Made by a program: the position numbers and the translations under genes. A stretch of DNA of 64,000 bases from Zunongwangia sp. HGR-M22 (GTDB taxonomy: Bacteria > Bacteroidota > Bacteroidia > Flavobacteriales > Flavobacteriaceae), in assembly GCF_027594425.1 (NCBI RefSeq), contig NZ_CP115159.1:1911001-1975000 (forward strand), read 5' to 3'. This document shows positions 15,987 to 24,928 of this stretch, piece by piece. Each line of letters opens with the position of its first letter. Positions within the stretch are counted from its first letter, which is position 1. Under the pieces are notes generated by a model. The model did no database searches and was not told where the DNA came from. It was given only the letters and a program-made list of their open reading frames with translations.

Positions 15987-16593
15987 TATAATACTGTTTT
16001 TTTGCAGTTTGGGAATGTTTGCACAAAGTAACAATTTTACTAGTGTGAGTTTAAAAATATCTTCACAGCTTACCGAAAAAATGGAATCGGCCAAAAGTCT
16101 TTACGGAGAATTCGAGCAAACCAAAGTGATGAAAATGATGGATGCTGAATCGACTTCTTACGGTAAAATTTATTACAAATCTCCAGATATTATAAAATGG
16201 GAGTACACGAAACCTTTCCCATATTCATTACTTTTTAAAGATAACTTTTTGTACATCGATGATGATGGACATAAAAGTAAACAGGATATGAGCAGCAACA
16301 AAATGTTTGCGAAACTTGGTGATCTTATTACTGGAAGTCTTAATGGAAAATTATTAAAAGATGATGAACATTTTGAAGTTGAATATCAAAAGAAAAATAC
16401 TAATGTAGAAGCCATTATTACTCCAAAAGATAAAAATATGGTCGATATGTTTGAAAAAGTAATTATGAGCTTTGGTAATGATAAAATGCTTCAATCGGTG
16501 AAATTACTTGAGGAAACTGGTGATTATACTTTAATCAGTTTTAAAAATTGGGAAATGAATAAGCCTATAAAACCTTCTGTTTTTCAACCATAA
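15973..16593 (+). CDS. LolA-like periplasmic lipid carrier
   Basis: 206 residues with a clear signal peptide (MRIISIILFFCSLGMFAQS). The body has the half-barrel signature of LolA/LolB-type carriers, including GEFEQTKVMK and IKWEYTKPFPYSLLFKDNFLYIDD. Known: LolA ferries lipidated cargo across the periplasm. LolA homologues occur in aryl-polyene loci next to an MMPL exporter and are thought to carry the polyene lipid to the outer membrane. It overlaps the deacetylase gene by 14 bases. This is probably a dedicated paralogue, with the housekeeping lolA elsewhere. Confidence 0.85.
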   Translation: MRIISIILFFCSLGMFAQSNNFTSVSLKISSQLTEKMESAKSLYGEFEQTKVMKMMDAESTSYGKIYYKSPDIIKWEYTKPFPYSLLFKDNFLYIDDDGHKSKQDMSSNKMFAKLGDLITGSLNGKLLKDDEHFEVEYQKKNTNVEAIITPKDKNMVDMFEKVIMSFGNDKMLQSVKLLEETGDYTLISFKNWEMNKPIKPSVFQP

Positions 16594-16714
16594 TATAATT
16601 TTTTAGTACATTTTTTATTATAAAAGAAAATTTGGTGTTTTTTCAGGCTATAACCTATATTATGTAGTCATTTTTGAACTTAATTCTGTATTTTCGTCAG
16701 AATAAATCCCTATT

Positions 16715-17080
16715 ATGTTGCTTAAAGATTTTTACAAAGTCTTGGAATCTTCTAAAGAAGAAGAAACATTTGTTACTAAAATATCTATTGAAAAATCTCA
16801 TTCTCTTTATGCCGGTCATTTTCCGGATCGACCCGTGACTCCTGGCGTAATTTTAATGCATCTTTTTAAAGAGGAAGCTGAAAGGCGTACAAATAAAAAC
16901 TTAGCATTGATTAAAGCAACCAATGTCAAATTTATGGCGGTCGTAGATCCTAATACTTCAGATAAGGTTATTCTTGAAACCAAAATAATCGAAGAAAATG
17001 GGATTACTAAAGTACAAGGAGTAGCGAAACAAAATGATGCTTTAGCTTTAAAATTCAATGCTTTATATAAAGCTGTTTAA
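16715..17080 (+). CDS. Second hotdog dehydratase (ApeI/FabZ-like)
   Basis: A 121-residue single hotdog domain. The motif AGHFPDRPVTPGVILMHLF contains the catalytic His35 in GHFPxxPVxPGV, the standard FabA/FabZ pattern, although the following helix lacks the usual Glu-Ala-Met. It is the dehydratase of the pair that keeps the His, complementing the protein at 10097. A 121-base gap precedes it, containing an imperfect -7 box (TATTTTCG, 16689-16696), so it may have its own promoter. ATG start. Confidence 0.8.
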   Translation: MLLKDFYKVLESSKEEETFVTKISIEKSHSLYAGHFPDRPVTPGVILMHLFKEEAERRTNKNLALIKATNVKFMAVVDPNTSDKVILETKIIEENGITKVQGVAKQNDALALKFNALYKAV

Positions 17081-17130
17081 AAATCATTTTTCTTACTTCG
17101 ATATTCCTATGTTTCGGCCTTTTTAATTAA

Positions 17131-17138
17131 TACTTTTG
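17131..17138 (+). promoter_or_regulatory. Candidate internal promoter -7 box
   Basis: TACTTTTG matches TAnnTTTG exactly and lies 20 bases before the TTG start of the glycosyltransferase gene. It would let the last four genes of the locus be expressed separately. No clear -33 TTG is present. Confidence 0.5.
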
Positions 17139-17157
17139 CATTTACAAAAGAATTAAT

Positions 17158-18357
17158 TTGAGTACCGCCGGAATTTATCAAAATCGATTTAGAGCTTTAA
17201 ATTGTTGTATCATAGTGCCTACTTACAACAATCAGGGTACTTTAGCTTCTTTACTGGAAGATCTTCTAGTTTATACCAATCAGATTATTGTTTTAAATGA
17301 CGGAAGTACCGATAATACCAAGAATATTCTCAAGAATTTCGATGCTATTGAAATAAGAAATTTTGAGAAAAATCGTGGAAAAGGCGTAGTTCTTAAAAAA
17401 GGATTTAAAATTGCTGAAGAATTAGGGTATGATTATGCGATCACAATAGATTCTGATGGGCAGCATTATCCCGATGATTTAGACGTTTTTTTAACTGAAT
17501 TGGAAAAAAGAAATCCCGGCGATAAAGAACTCCTTTTAATTGGTGATAGAAATATGGGAAGCGATGGCGTTCCCGGGAAAAGTGCTACCGGAAATGATTT
17601 TTCGAGTTATTGGTATCTGGTGGTAACTGGATTTCAGCTTCATGATACGCAAAGTGGGTATCGTTTATATCCTTTAAAAGTGATAAATTCTGTCACTTAT
17701 TATACTTGGAAATTTGAATTTGAGATTGAAATTATCGTTAAAGCAAGCTGGCGAAAAGTTGATGTAAAAAATGTGCCTATAAAAGTGCTTTACGACGAGA
17801 AGAATCGCGTAAGCCATTTTCGGCCTTTTTGGGATATTGTAAGAATCACATTATTATACATGTGGTTTGTACTGGTAAGTTTTTTCTGGATTCATCCTCG
17901 TAATAAATACCGCGATTTTAAGCAAAAAGGATTTAAGCGATTTTGGAAAGAAGATATTATAAGAAGTAATGATAGTCCGGCGAAAAAAGCTACTGCAATT
18001 GCTGTTGGTATTTTTGTGGGATTATCGCCATTTTGGGGAATACACACTTTTTTAGTTTTTGTATTAGCCGCTTTTCTCAAAGTAAATAAAATAATCGCTT
18101 TTTTATTTTCCAATATAAGTATTCCACCCTTTATACCTGTAATTTTGTATTTAAGTTTTCAGGTAGGATCTGTAATCCTTGGGAATGGTTGGGATTGGAG
18201 TTTAAAATTAGAAAAAATAAGCTCTACTACAGATGTTTTTCTTGGATTAGGGCAGTATATTTTAGGAAGTCTTATTCTGGCAATTACTGCTTCAATACTG
18301 GTTTGGATTGTGTTTTATTTGTTATTTTCGGTCTTGAATAAAAAGCAGATCATCTAA
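17158..18357 (+). CDS. GT2 glycosyltransferase fused to a DUF2062 membrane domain
   Basis: 399 residues. The N-terminal GT2 (DPM1-like) domain, about 15-240, has IIVPTYNNQGTL, NDGSTD and the metal-binding DSDGQH (98-103). A C-terminal DUF2062 domain (about 265-390) follows, with AVGIFVGLSPFWGIHTFLVFVLA and further hydrophobic segments. This fusion recurs in aryl-polyene loci. I infer transfer of a sugar to the lipid or aryl head of the pigment; the NodB deacetylase upstream would fit an N-acetylhexosamine. The start is TTG; an exact -7 box 20 bases upstream supports it. The next gene begins 6 bases after the stop. Confidence 0.85.
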   Translation: MSTAGIYQNRFRALNCCIIVPTYNNQGTLASLLEDLLVYTNQIIVLNDGSTDNTKNILKNFDAIEIRNFEKNRGKGVVLKKGFKIAEELGYDYAITIDSDGQHYPDDLDVFLTELEKRNPGDKELLLIGDRNMGSDGVPGKSATGNDFSSYWYLVVTGFQLHDTQSGYRLYPLKVINSVTYYTWKFEFEIEIIVKASWRKVDVKNVPIKVLYDEKNRVSHFRPFWDIVRITLLYMWFVLVSFFWIHPRNKYRDFKQKGFKRFWKEDIIRSNDSPAKKATAIAVGIFVGLSPFWGIHTFLVFVLAAFLKVNKIIAFLFSNISIPPFIPVILYLSFQVGSVILGNGWDWSLKLEKISSTTDVFLGLGQYILGSLILAITASILVWIVFYLLFSVLNKKQII

Positions 18358-18363
18358 TCTTAA

Positions 18364-21342
18364 ATGCATCATTTTTTTCTTAAATCTTATTATTTTTTTC
18401 AGCAAAAGAAACTACTACTTTTTTCTGCAGTATTGATTTTTGTAGCCGGTGTAGGTTTTTTGGCTTCGAAAGTACAATTAGAAGAAGATGTTACAGGCTT
18501 AATACCCTCGGGAAAAAATCAGGATGTGCTAAAGCGAATTCTGAGCGAAACTGAATTTTCAGATAAGATCGTTGTGACAATTTCTTCGGAAAAAGAGCAA
18601 CCACAAAAATTAACGGCCTATGCCGATCGTTTTATAGATTCAGTCAATTCAAAAATGCCTGATTTTATAGAAAATATTGAAGGTAAAGTTCCTGAAGAAA
18701 GCATTAAAGAAATTTACAATTTTGTGTATCAAAATCTTCCTTTGTTTTTGGATAAAGAAGATTACGCTAGAATAGATGAAAAATTATCAGATTCAGCAAT
18801 AGCAAAACAAATAGAGGAAGATTATCGAAGCATAATTTCTCCTACGGGTATTGTTACTAAAAATTTTATTTTTCAGGATCCATTAAGTTTAGCTCCCATT
18901 GGTTTAGAAAAGCTTAGAGAATTACAAATAGGGGATAATTATTTGCTTTACAACGATTACCTTTTAACTAAAGATAAAAAGCATTTGCTTCTTTTTATAA
19001 CTCCTACATTACCAGCTTCAGAAACTAATAAAAATAATCGATTTGTAGATAAGCTTCAGCAGCTTCAGCAGCAATTGAACTCGAAATACCAAGGTGTAGA
19101 AGGCGACTTTTTTGGCGGAGTTCTATATTCTTTAGCTAATGCCAATCAGATTAAAAAAGATGTTCAAATCACTATTAGTATTGCTATTTCAATCTTGCTG
19201 ATTTTACTTATCTTTTTTTACCGTAAAATTTATGTTCCATTAATTCTTTTTATTCCGGGGATTATTGCGGCAATAACGGCAATTGCAATCCTCTATATTT
19301 TTAAAGGCAGTATTTCTGCAATTTCAATTGGCATAGGTTCAATTTTGCTGGGCATTACTTTAGATTATGGGCTGCATATTTTAACACATTACCGCAATAA
19401 TCATAATATTGAAAAGCTGTACCAAGAAGTAACTACGCCTGTTTTAATGAGTAGTTTTACTACTGCTATGGCGTTTTTATGTCTCTTGTTTGTAAATAGT
19501 GAAGCGCTAAACGACTTAGGGATTTTTGCTGCGCTTAGCGTTGTGTTTGCTGCTTTTTTAGCTTTGCTTTTAATACCTGTTCTTTACGGAAAGAGAATTA
19601 GCGAAACTCAAAAAATCACTTTTTTAGATAAGTTCGCCGGGATTCGTTTTTTTAAAGTTAAGCCTTTGTTTTTTGGAGTGATCGCACTATTTATTTTAGG
19701 ACTTTTCTTTTTTTCCAAAGTTGAATTTAATAACGATCTCAGTAAAATTAATTTTCAGCCTGAAGCGATTAAAAAAGCAGAACAGAAAATCCAGAATATC
19801 GCCAATAGTAGCGGAAAAACACTCTATTTGGTAAGCTACGGCAAAACCATCGATGAGGCGCTTCAGGAAAATTCTAAAGTTTATCAGGAAGTTAAAAGCA
19901 TTAGTGAGAGAGAAGAATTAAATAGTTATAGCAGCATTGGTGGGTTAGTACTTTCTACGCAATCTCAAAATAACAAAATTCAGCAGTGGAAAGATTTTTG
20001 GAATGAGCGAGATACTTTAAAAATTAAAAACAAAATTCTTGCAGAATCTTCAAAATACGGTTTTAAGTCAGAAAGTTTTAAGGACTTTTACAATTTACTT
20101 CAGAAGGATTTTAATAATCTACAATTAGACGATTATCAAAATACTACTAATCTGTATCTTAATGATTTTATCTCGATTAGCGAAGATTTCGCAACCGTTA
20201 CTACTACGGTAAATTTAGGTGAATTTGCTTCAGAAGAATTTACCTCGCAATTCGACAATCTTGATAATACTCTTATCATAGACCGCGAGAGAATAAACGA
20301 AAGTTTTTTGGGGAATCTTAAAAATGATTTTAATAGTCTTATTGGAATTTCAATTTTAGCTGTATTTCTTATTCTTTTAATTTCTTATCGAAATCTGGAA
20401 ATTAGTTTATTAACCTTGCTTCCTATAGGGATTACCTGGGTTATTGCACTGGGCATTATGGGAGCATTAGAAATCGAATTCAATATTCTTAATATTATAA
20501 TTTCAACATTCATTTTTGGTTTAGGTCTGGATTATAGCATATTTATCACCAACGCTTGTCTTAAAGAATATCAAACAGGCAAAAGCGAATTGAAAACATA
20601 TCAAACGTCCATTTTAATATCTGTAATCACTACATTATTAGGTATCGGTGCTTTGATTTTTGCCAAACATCCCGCATTACAATCGGTTTCTACGGTTTCT
20701 ATAATTGGTGTGATTTCAGCAGTCTTAGTGGCTTTTGTGATTCAGGTGTGGTTATTTAATATGTTATTTATCAATCGCCGAAAGAAAGGCTTACCACCAT
20801 TTCGATTTAGTAAAATAGAAAGCTTTATTCGAAACAAAATCTATTATAAGCAGGATTTATATTATCGTGACGCTGTACTGGATAATTATCGATATAAACC
20901 GGTCTATAGTGATGTTAAAGCTTTATTTGCTGAAAAAAAAGAACCTTACTTACGCGTTTCTCATTTTATTGATAAAGGGGAATGTGTGTTCTTTTTCTAT
21001 TCGGGAATCGGAGTTTTCCCAATTTACCTGAGTTATATTAATCCTAATTCCAGCATTACCGGTTACGAAATATCGGAAGATATAGACATTGCCAAAAATT
21101 GCTTCCGTATTAAACATGAACTTTTAAATTTTACTGCTGAAATAGAAAATGCCAAGACGTGTTCAACTTTTGTAATTCCCAATCATGATTTGAAGGAATT
21201 GGAAGCGATTAAAAGAGTTATAAAAACTTATGGAAACAAAGTAATTGTTTTAAATAAAGACTTTAAAACACAGTGGTTACTCGATGCTAATTTCGAAATC
21301 ACTTATCGACAGAGCGGAATTTTGGTATTTGAACAGAAATAA
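18364..21342 (+). CDS. MMPL/RND-family exporter with methyltransferase-like C-terminal tail
   Basis: 992 residues with the two-fold RND layout: TM1 (about 18-36), a periplasmic loop, a TM2-6 block (about 265-405), TM7 (about 432-450), a second loop, and a TM8-12 block (about 650-790). Each TM block carries the family G-LDYG or G-LDYSIF motif. Known: MMPL proteins export lipids, and aryl-polyene loci encode one next to LolA. Unusually, about 170 residues (823-992) follow the last membrane segment. They resemble a class I SAM-methyltransferase Rossmann core: YSGIGVFPIYLSYI near 879, then ITGYEISEDIDIAKNC near 898. The glycine motif is degenerate, so activity is uncertain. Confidence 0.85.
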   Translation: MHHFFLKSYYFFQQKKLLLFSAVLIFVAGVGFLASKVQLEEDVTGLIPSGKNQDVLKRILSETEFSDKIVVTISSEKEQPQKLTAYADRFIDSVNSKMPDFIENIEGKVPEESIKEIYNFVYQNLPLFLDKEDYARIDEKLSDSAIAKQIEEDYRSIISPTGIVTKNFIFQDPLSLAPIGLEKLRELQIGDNYLLYNDYLLTKDKKHLLLFITPTLPASETNKNNRFVDKLQQLQQQLNSKYQGVEGDFFGGVLYSLANANQIKKDVQITISIAISILLILLIFFYRKIYVPLILFIPGIIAAITAIAILYIFKGSISAISIGIGSILLGITLDYGLHILTHYRNNHNIEKLYQEVTTPVLMSSFTTAMAFLCLLFVNSEALNDLGIFAALSVVFAAFLALLLIPVLYGKRISETQKITFLDKFAGIRFFKVKPLFFGVIALFILGLFFFSKVEFNNDLSKINFQPEAIKKAEQKIQNIANSSGKTLYLVSYGKTIDEALQENSKVYQEVKSISEREELNSYSSIGGLVLSTQSQNNKIQQWKDFWNERDTLKIKNKILAESSKYGFKSESFKDFYNLLQKDFNNLQLDDYQNTTNLYLNDFISISEDFATVTTTVNLGEFASEEFTSQFDNLDNTLIIDRERINESFLGNLKNDFNSLIGISILAVFLILLISYRNLEISLLTLLPIGITWVIALGIMGALEIEFNILNIIISTFIFGLGLDYSIFITNACLKEYQTGKSELKTYQTSILISVITTLLGIGALIFAKHPALQSVSTVSIIGVISAVLVAFVIQVWLFNMLFINRRKKGLPPFRFSKIESFIRNKIYYKQDLYYRDAVLDNYRYKPVYSDVKALFAEKKEPYLRVSHFIDKGECVFFFYSGIGVFPIYLSYINPNSSITGYEISEDIDIAKNCFRIKHELLNFTAEIENAKTCSTFVIPNHDLKELEAIKRVIKTYGNKVIVLNKDFKTQWLLDANFEITYRQSGILVFEQK

Positions 21343-21343
21343 A

Positions 21344-22999
21344 ATGAAGAAGCTTTTTGCCCTTTTTGGACTATTTTTTGTTTTTTCCTGCGGAATTAAA
21401 AAATCCTATCAGGACAAGCCCGATATTTCAGGTATTGCGGAAGTTGATACCGTAAGAACAAAGCTTAGTGAAACTCATTTTACATTAGGGAAAAACAATC
21501 TTTTTCAGAATAAATATGGAGTTTGGGAACTTTATATTGAAGGCGATGCCTTAGAACTTGGCTTAGCCAATGGTGCATTAACTCAGGATCTTATACATCA
21601 TCAGGAAAATGCTTTTATGGGGAAAATTAATGAAATGGTTCCTTCTGAAGGATATCGAAATTTCCTGAAAAAACTTGTTTCCTGGTTTAATCGCAAAATG
21701 TATTTGTACGTTCCCGAAGAATACAAACAGGAAATTTACGGAGTTTCTAGATTCGGATTAAAAAAATACGATGAATTTGCACCGGCTTACATGCGAATGC
21801 TCTACTTCCATGGGGCGCACGATATTGGACATGCTTTGCAGGATTTAATGCTGGTTGGTTGTACGAGTTTTGCAGCCTGGGACAATAAAACGGAAGATGG
21901 TAAATTACTCTTAGGGCGTAATTTTGATTTTTATGCTGGTGACGAATTTTCCAATCAAAAAATGGTAGCCTTTATTAATCCAGATGAAGGTCACAAATTT
22001 ATGATGTACACCTGGGGAGGAATGATTGGCGCCGTTAGCGGAATGAATGCAAAAGGAGTTACCGTAACGATAAATGCGGGAAAATCTAAGATTCCAATGC
22101 TGGCTAAAGATCCTATTACGCTGGTTTCAAGAGAAATATTGCAGCACGCTTCTAATTTAGATGAAGCAATAGAGATTGCTAAAAAACGAGAGGTATTTGT
22201 TTCAGAATCTATAATGGTTGGCAGTGCAAAAGATCACAAAGCGATTTTAATTGAAGTGAGCCCCAACAATTTCGGTATCTACGAAGTTGAAAACTCCAAT
22301 CAATTGATTTGTAGTAATCATTTTCAGAGTTCAGAATACGAACATGACAGTCGAAACCAGAAAACAATTAGAGAAAGTCATTCGCAATATCGTTTTGAGC
22401 GTATGACAGAATTGGTTAATGAAGCTGATAAATTATCTCCTGAAAAATCAGTAGAAATTTTACGAAATAGAAAAGGCTTGGATGATAAAAAAATAGGCTA
22501 CGGAAATGAAAAAGCGATCAATCAACTTTTAGCGCATCACGGTATCGTTTTTAAACCTGAAGAAAAAAAGGTTTGGCTTTCGGCTAATCCTTATCAGATG
22601 GGTGCTTTTTTAGCTTACGATTTAGATAAGGTTTTTGCTGAATTTGAAGAAGGAAATGTAAATGGGAGTGTAATGAGTACAGAAGAAGTTATTCCTGCAT
22701 CAGACTTTTTGCAATCCAAGAATTATAGAGATTATGAGCAATATCTAAAATTACGCGCGGCATTTATTTTAGCACTAGATAACAATGAACAGATTAATCC
22801 AGAAAAAGCTGAAAAATTAAAGCAACTTAATCCTTATTTTTGGCAGGCGTATTATTTAAGCGGACAGTTTTATTATCGTGCGGGCAATTACAAACAGGCT
22901 ATTATCGACTTTAAGCAAGCTTTAAGACGAGAAGTAACCACACTTCCTGAAAAAGAACATCTGGAAAAATTACTGAAAAAATCTTATAGAAAACTCTAA
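21344..22999 (+). CDS. C45/AAT-type Ntn-hydrolase lipoprotein with TPR tail
   Basis: 551 residues from the ATG at 21344, which opens a lipoprotein signal (MKKLFALFGLFFVFSCG, lipid-bearing Cys16). A further-upstream frame would destroy this signal. The core resembles acyl-CoA:6-aminopenicillanate acyltransferase / phospholipase B-like proteins. Cys173 in LVGCTSFAAWD is the expected N-terminal nucleophile after self-cleavage, followed by GRNFDFYAGD and a GMIGAVSGMNAKGV stretch. The C-terminus (about 495-545) looks like tetratricopeptide helices (YYLSGQFYYRAGNYKQAIIDFKQAL). It is probably an outer-membrane-anchored acyltransferase or amidase acting on the exported polyene lipid. It begins 1 base after the exporter stop. 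Confidence 0.8.
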   Translation: MKKLFALFGLFFVFSCGIKKSYQDKPDISGIAEVDTVRTKLSETHFTLGKNNLFQNKYGVWELYIEGDALELGLANGALTQDLIHHQENAFMGKINEMVPSEGYRNFLKKLVSWFNRKMYLYVPEEYKQEIYGVSRFGLKKYDEFAPAYMRMLYFHGAHDIGHALQDLMLVGCTSFAAWDNKTEDGKLLLGRNFDFYAGDEFSNQKMVAFINPDEGHKFMMYTWGGMIGAVSGMNAKGVTVTINAGKSKIPMLAKDPITLVSREILQHASNLDEAIEIAKKREVFVSESIMVGSAKDHKAILIEVSPNNFGIYEVENSNQLICSNHFQSSEYEHDSRNQKTIRESHSQYRFERMTELVNEADKLSPEKSVEILRNRKGLDDKKIGYGNEKAINQLLAHHGIVFKPEEKKVWLSANPYQMGAFLAYDLDKVFAEFEEGNVNGSVMSTEEVIPASDFLQSKNYRDYEQYLKLRAAFILALDNNEQINPEKAEKLKQLNPYFWQAYYLSGQFYYRAGNYKQAIIDFKQALRREVTTLPEKEHLEKLLKKSYRKL

Positions 23000-24273
23000 T
23001 GAAAGACTTTCTTTCTCCAGAAATATCGCACCAAGAACAATGGAAATTGATAAAACGGCATCTGGATTATGCTTCCCAAAATTCGCCATTTTACAAGCAG
23101 ATTTTTAAGGAGAATGCGATCGATATTTCAGCAATAAAAAATGAAGCTGATTTTCGTCGAATCCCGATGACTACCAAAGAAGAGTTGCAACAGCAAAATT
23201 TAGATTTTCTCGCCGTCGATTACACTGAAATTATCGATCATGTAACTACATCTGGCACATTGGGCAACCCGGTAAATTTTATGCTAAACGAAGCCGATTT
23301 GGAAAGATTAGCATACAACGAATACGAATCTTTTAAAATTGCCGGAATCACAAAAAACGACGTGGTGCAAATCACTACAACGCTAGATCGGCGATTTATG
23401 GCTGGGATGGCTTATTTTTTAGGACTTCGGAAATTGGGAGCTGGAATTGTAAGAACGGGCAGTGGTTTACCTGGTTTGCAATGGGATAGTATTAAACGTT
23501 TTAAACCTAAATTTTTGGTCGCTGTACCCTCTTTTCTATTAAAACTTATCGATTATGCAAAACAACATAATATCGATTACAAAAATTCATCGGTTAGAGG
23601 CGTGATATGTATTGGTGAATCTTTGCTGAATGAAAAGTTGGAAGATTCGGCACTTCGAAAAAAAATTCAGGAATTATGGAATATTGAGTTATTTTCGACT
23701 TACGCTTCAACCGAAATGGCTACTGCTTTTACTGAATGTGAGTTTCATAAAGGCAATCATATTTTGCCCAATCTTATTTATACTGAAATTATAGATGAAT
23801 CGGGAAAGCAGGCAAAAAATGGAGAGATAGGAGAGTTGGTGGTCACTCCGTTACAGGTTAAAAGTATGCCACTAATACGATACGCAACGGGAGATATGCT
23901 AATGAATATTGAAAACAATTGTATTTGCGGTAGAAAATCAAAAAGGATTGGTCCCGTAATAGGCCGTAAAAAGCAAATGCTCAAAATTAAAGGTACTTCA
24001 CTTTATCCGCAACATATTCAGGAAGGGATGAATGCTTTAGATATTTCAGAGTATATCATTGAAGCCAAAAAAGATGACTTCGGAAACGATTCGGTTTGTA
24101 TAAAAATTTCAGAAGAAGTTTTAATCAAACCTGCTCAAATTCAGGAAATATTAAGGGAGAAACTTCAAATTAAACTTGAAATTCAGCAAATATCGGCTTC
24201 ACTTTTACTTCAGAAAAAATTTCCAAAAGAAAGCCGAAAGCCAATTATTTTTCATGATTTACGATCGATTTAA
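22999..24273 (+). CDS. PaaK-like AMP-dependent acid ligase (starter activation)
   Basis: 424 residues of the phenylacetate-CoA ligase group within the adenylate-forming superfamily. The phosphate-binding loop is TTSGTLGNP (83-91), followed by YASTEMAT, RYATGDM and a C-terminal KIKGTSLYPQHI. In this locus it most likely activates 4-coumarate made by the ammonia-lyase and loads it onto CoA or directly onto the ACP. Its ATG overlaps the preceding stop (TAATG), making it the last gene of the co-directional run. It converges with the next minus-strand gene, the two stops sharing one TTTAAA. Confidence 0.85.
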   Translation: MKDFLSPEISHQEQWKLIKRHLDYASQNSPFYKQIFKENAIDISAIKNEADFRRIPMTTKEELQQQNLDFLAVDYTEIIDHVTTSGTLGNPVNFMLNEADLERLAYNEYESFKIAGITKNDVVQITTTLDRRFMAGMAYFLGLRKLGAGIVRTGSGLPGLQWDSIKRFKPKFLVAVPSFLLKLIDYAKQHNIDYKNSSVRGVICIGESLLNEKLEDSALRKKIQELWNIELFSTYASTEMATAFTECEFHKGNHILPNLIYTEIIDESGKQAKNGEIGELVVTPLQVKSMPLIRYATGDMLMNIENNCICGRKSKRIGPVIGRKKQMLKIKGTSLYPQHIQEGMNALDISEYIIEAKKDDFGNDSVCIKISEEVLIKPAQIQEILREKLQIKLEIQQISASLLLQKKFPKESRKPIIFHDLRSI

Positions 24274-24878
24274 AACTTATAACCAAGTCCCAAATGTACG
24301 CCAAACTGACTTAAATTAAGATCACGATGTTCATCTTTAAAATCAATAGCTGCAAATTGTTTGAAGAAAGGATTTGCATAGATAAATAAATTATTAAAGC
24401 TATATTTTCCGCCAAAACCTAAATGATATCCGATACCTTCTTGCGAGTTAATACTATTATCATTTAGCTGAAAACTTACAACAGGTCCGCCATTTACAAA
24501 AAAGTAATTCCAAAAACTAAATTCCACTAAAACAGGAATGGATAATAATTCTATTTCTTCAAGTAGTGGAGCAGGTTGTGTGTAATTCCTTTCATTATAG
24601 TAGGATGAAAGTAAGTCATAGTATAACGTTGAGCTAGTTTGCAAATCTGTTTTAGTATAGGTAAGTCCCGGCATTATACTTAGCTTAGAAGAAATAGGAA
24701 TTGTATATTCCACGCCTAACTCAAAAAGGTTTTCTACCTCGCTATTGGAGCCTCCATCTAAATCTTCGCTTTCTAAAAGTTCGGCGTCAGCAAATCCATA
24801 AAAAATGCGTAGCGATGATTCTTGAGCGTAAGTAGAAACAGTAATGATAGAAAATAATAAAACTAATAATTGTTTCAT
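24270..24878 (-). CDS. Outer-membrane beta-barrel protein (porin-family-like)
   Basis: 202 residues with a signal peptide (MKQLLVLLFSIITVSTYAQ) and a series of amphipathic strands with alternating aromatics, ending LGLGYKF with a C-terminal Phe, as in small outer-membrane barrels. Specific function is not recognisable. It may be a structural barrel whose closeness to the pigment genes is accidental. It is transcribed toward the ligase, with a 50-base gap from the upstream methyltransferase. Confidence 0.7.
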   Translation of the reverse strand: MKQLLVLLFSIITVSTYAQESSLRIFYGFADAELLESEDLDGGSNSEVENLFELGVEYTIPISSKLSIMPGLTYTKTDLQTSSTLYYDLLSSYYNERNYTQPAPLLEEIELLSIPVLVEFSFWNYFFVNGGPVVSFQLNDNSINSQEGIGYHLGFGGKYSFNNLFIYANPFFKQFAAIDFKDEHRDLNLSQFGVHLGLGYKF

Positions 24879-24928
24879 TTGATTGATTTTTAGATAGATA
24901 CACTAATTTTAAAATGGTTGCGTCGCAG

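Noticed and set aside
21284-21343. Upstream start of the C45-type lipoprotein
   Set aside because: It would bury the lipoprotein signal peptide 20 residues inside the protein and overlap the exporter gene. The ATG at 21344 is better.
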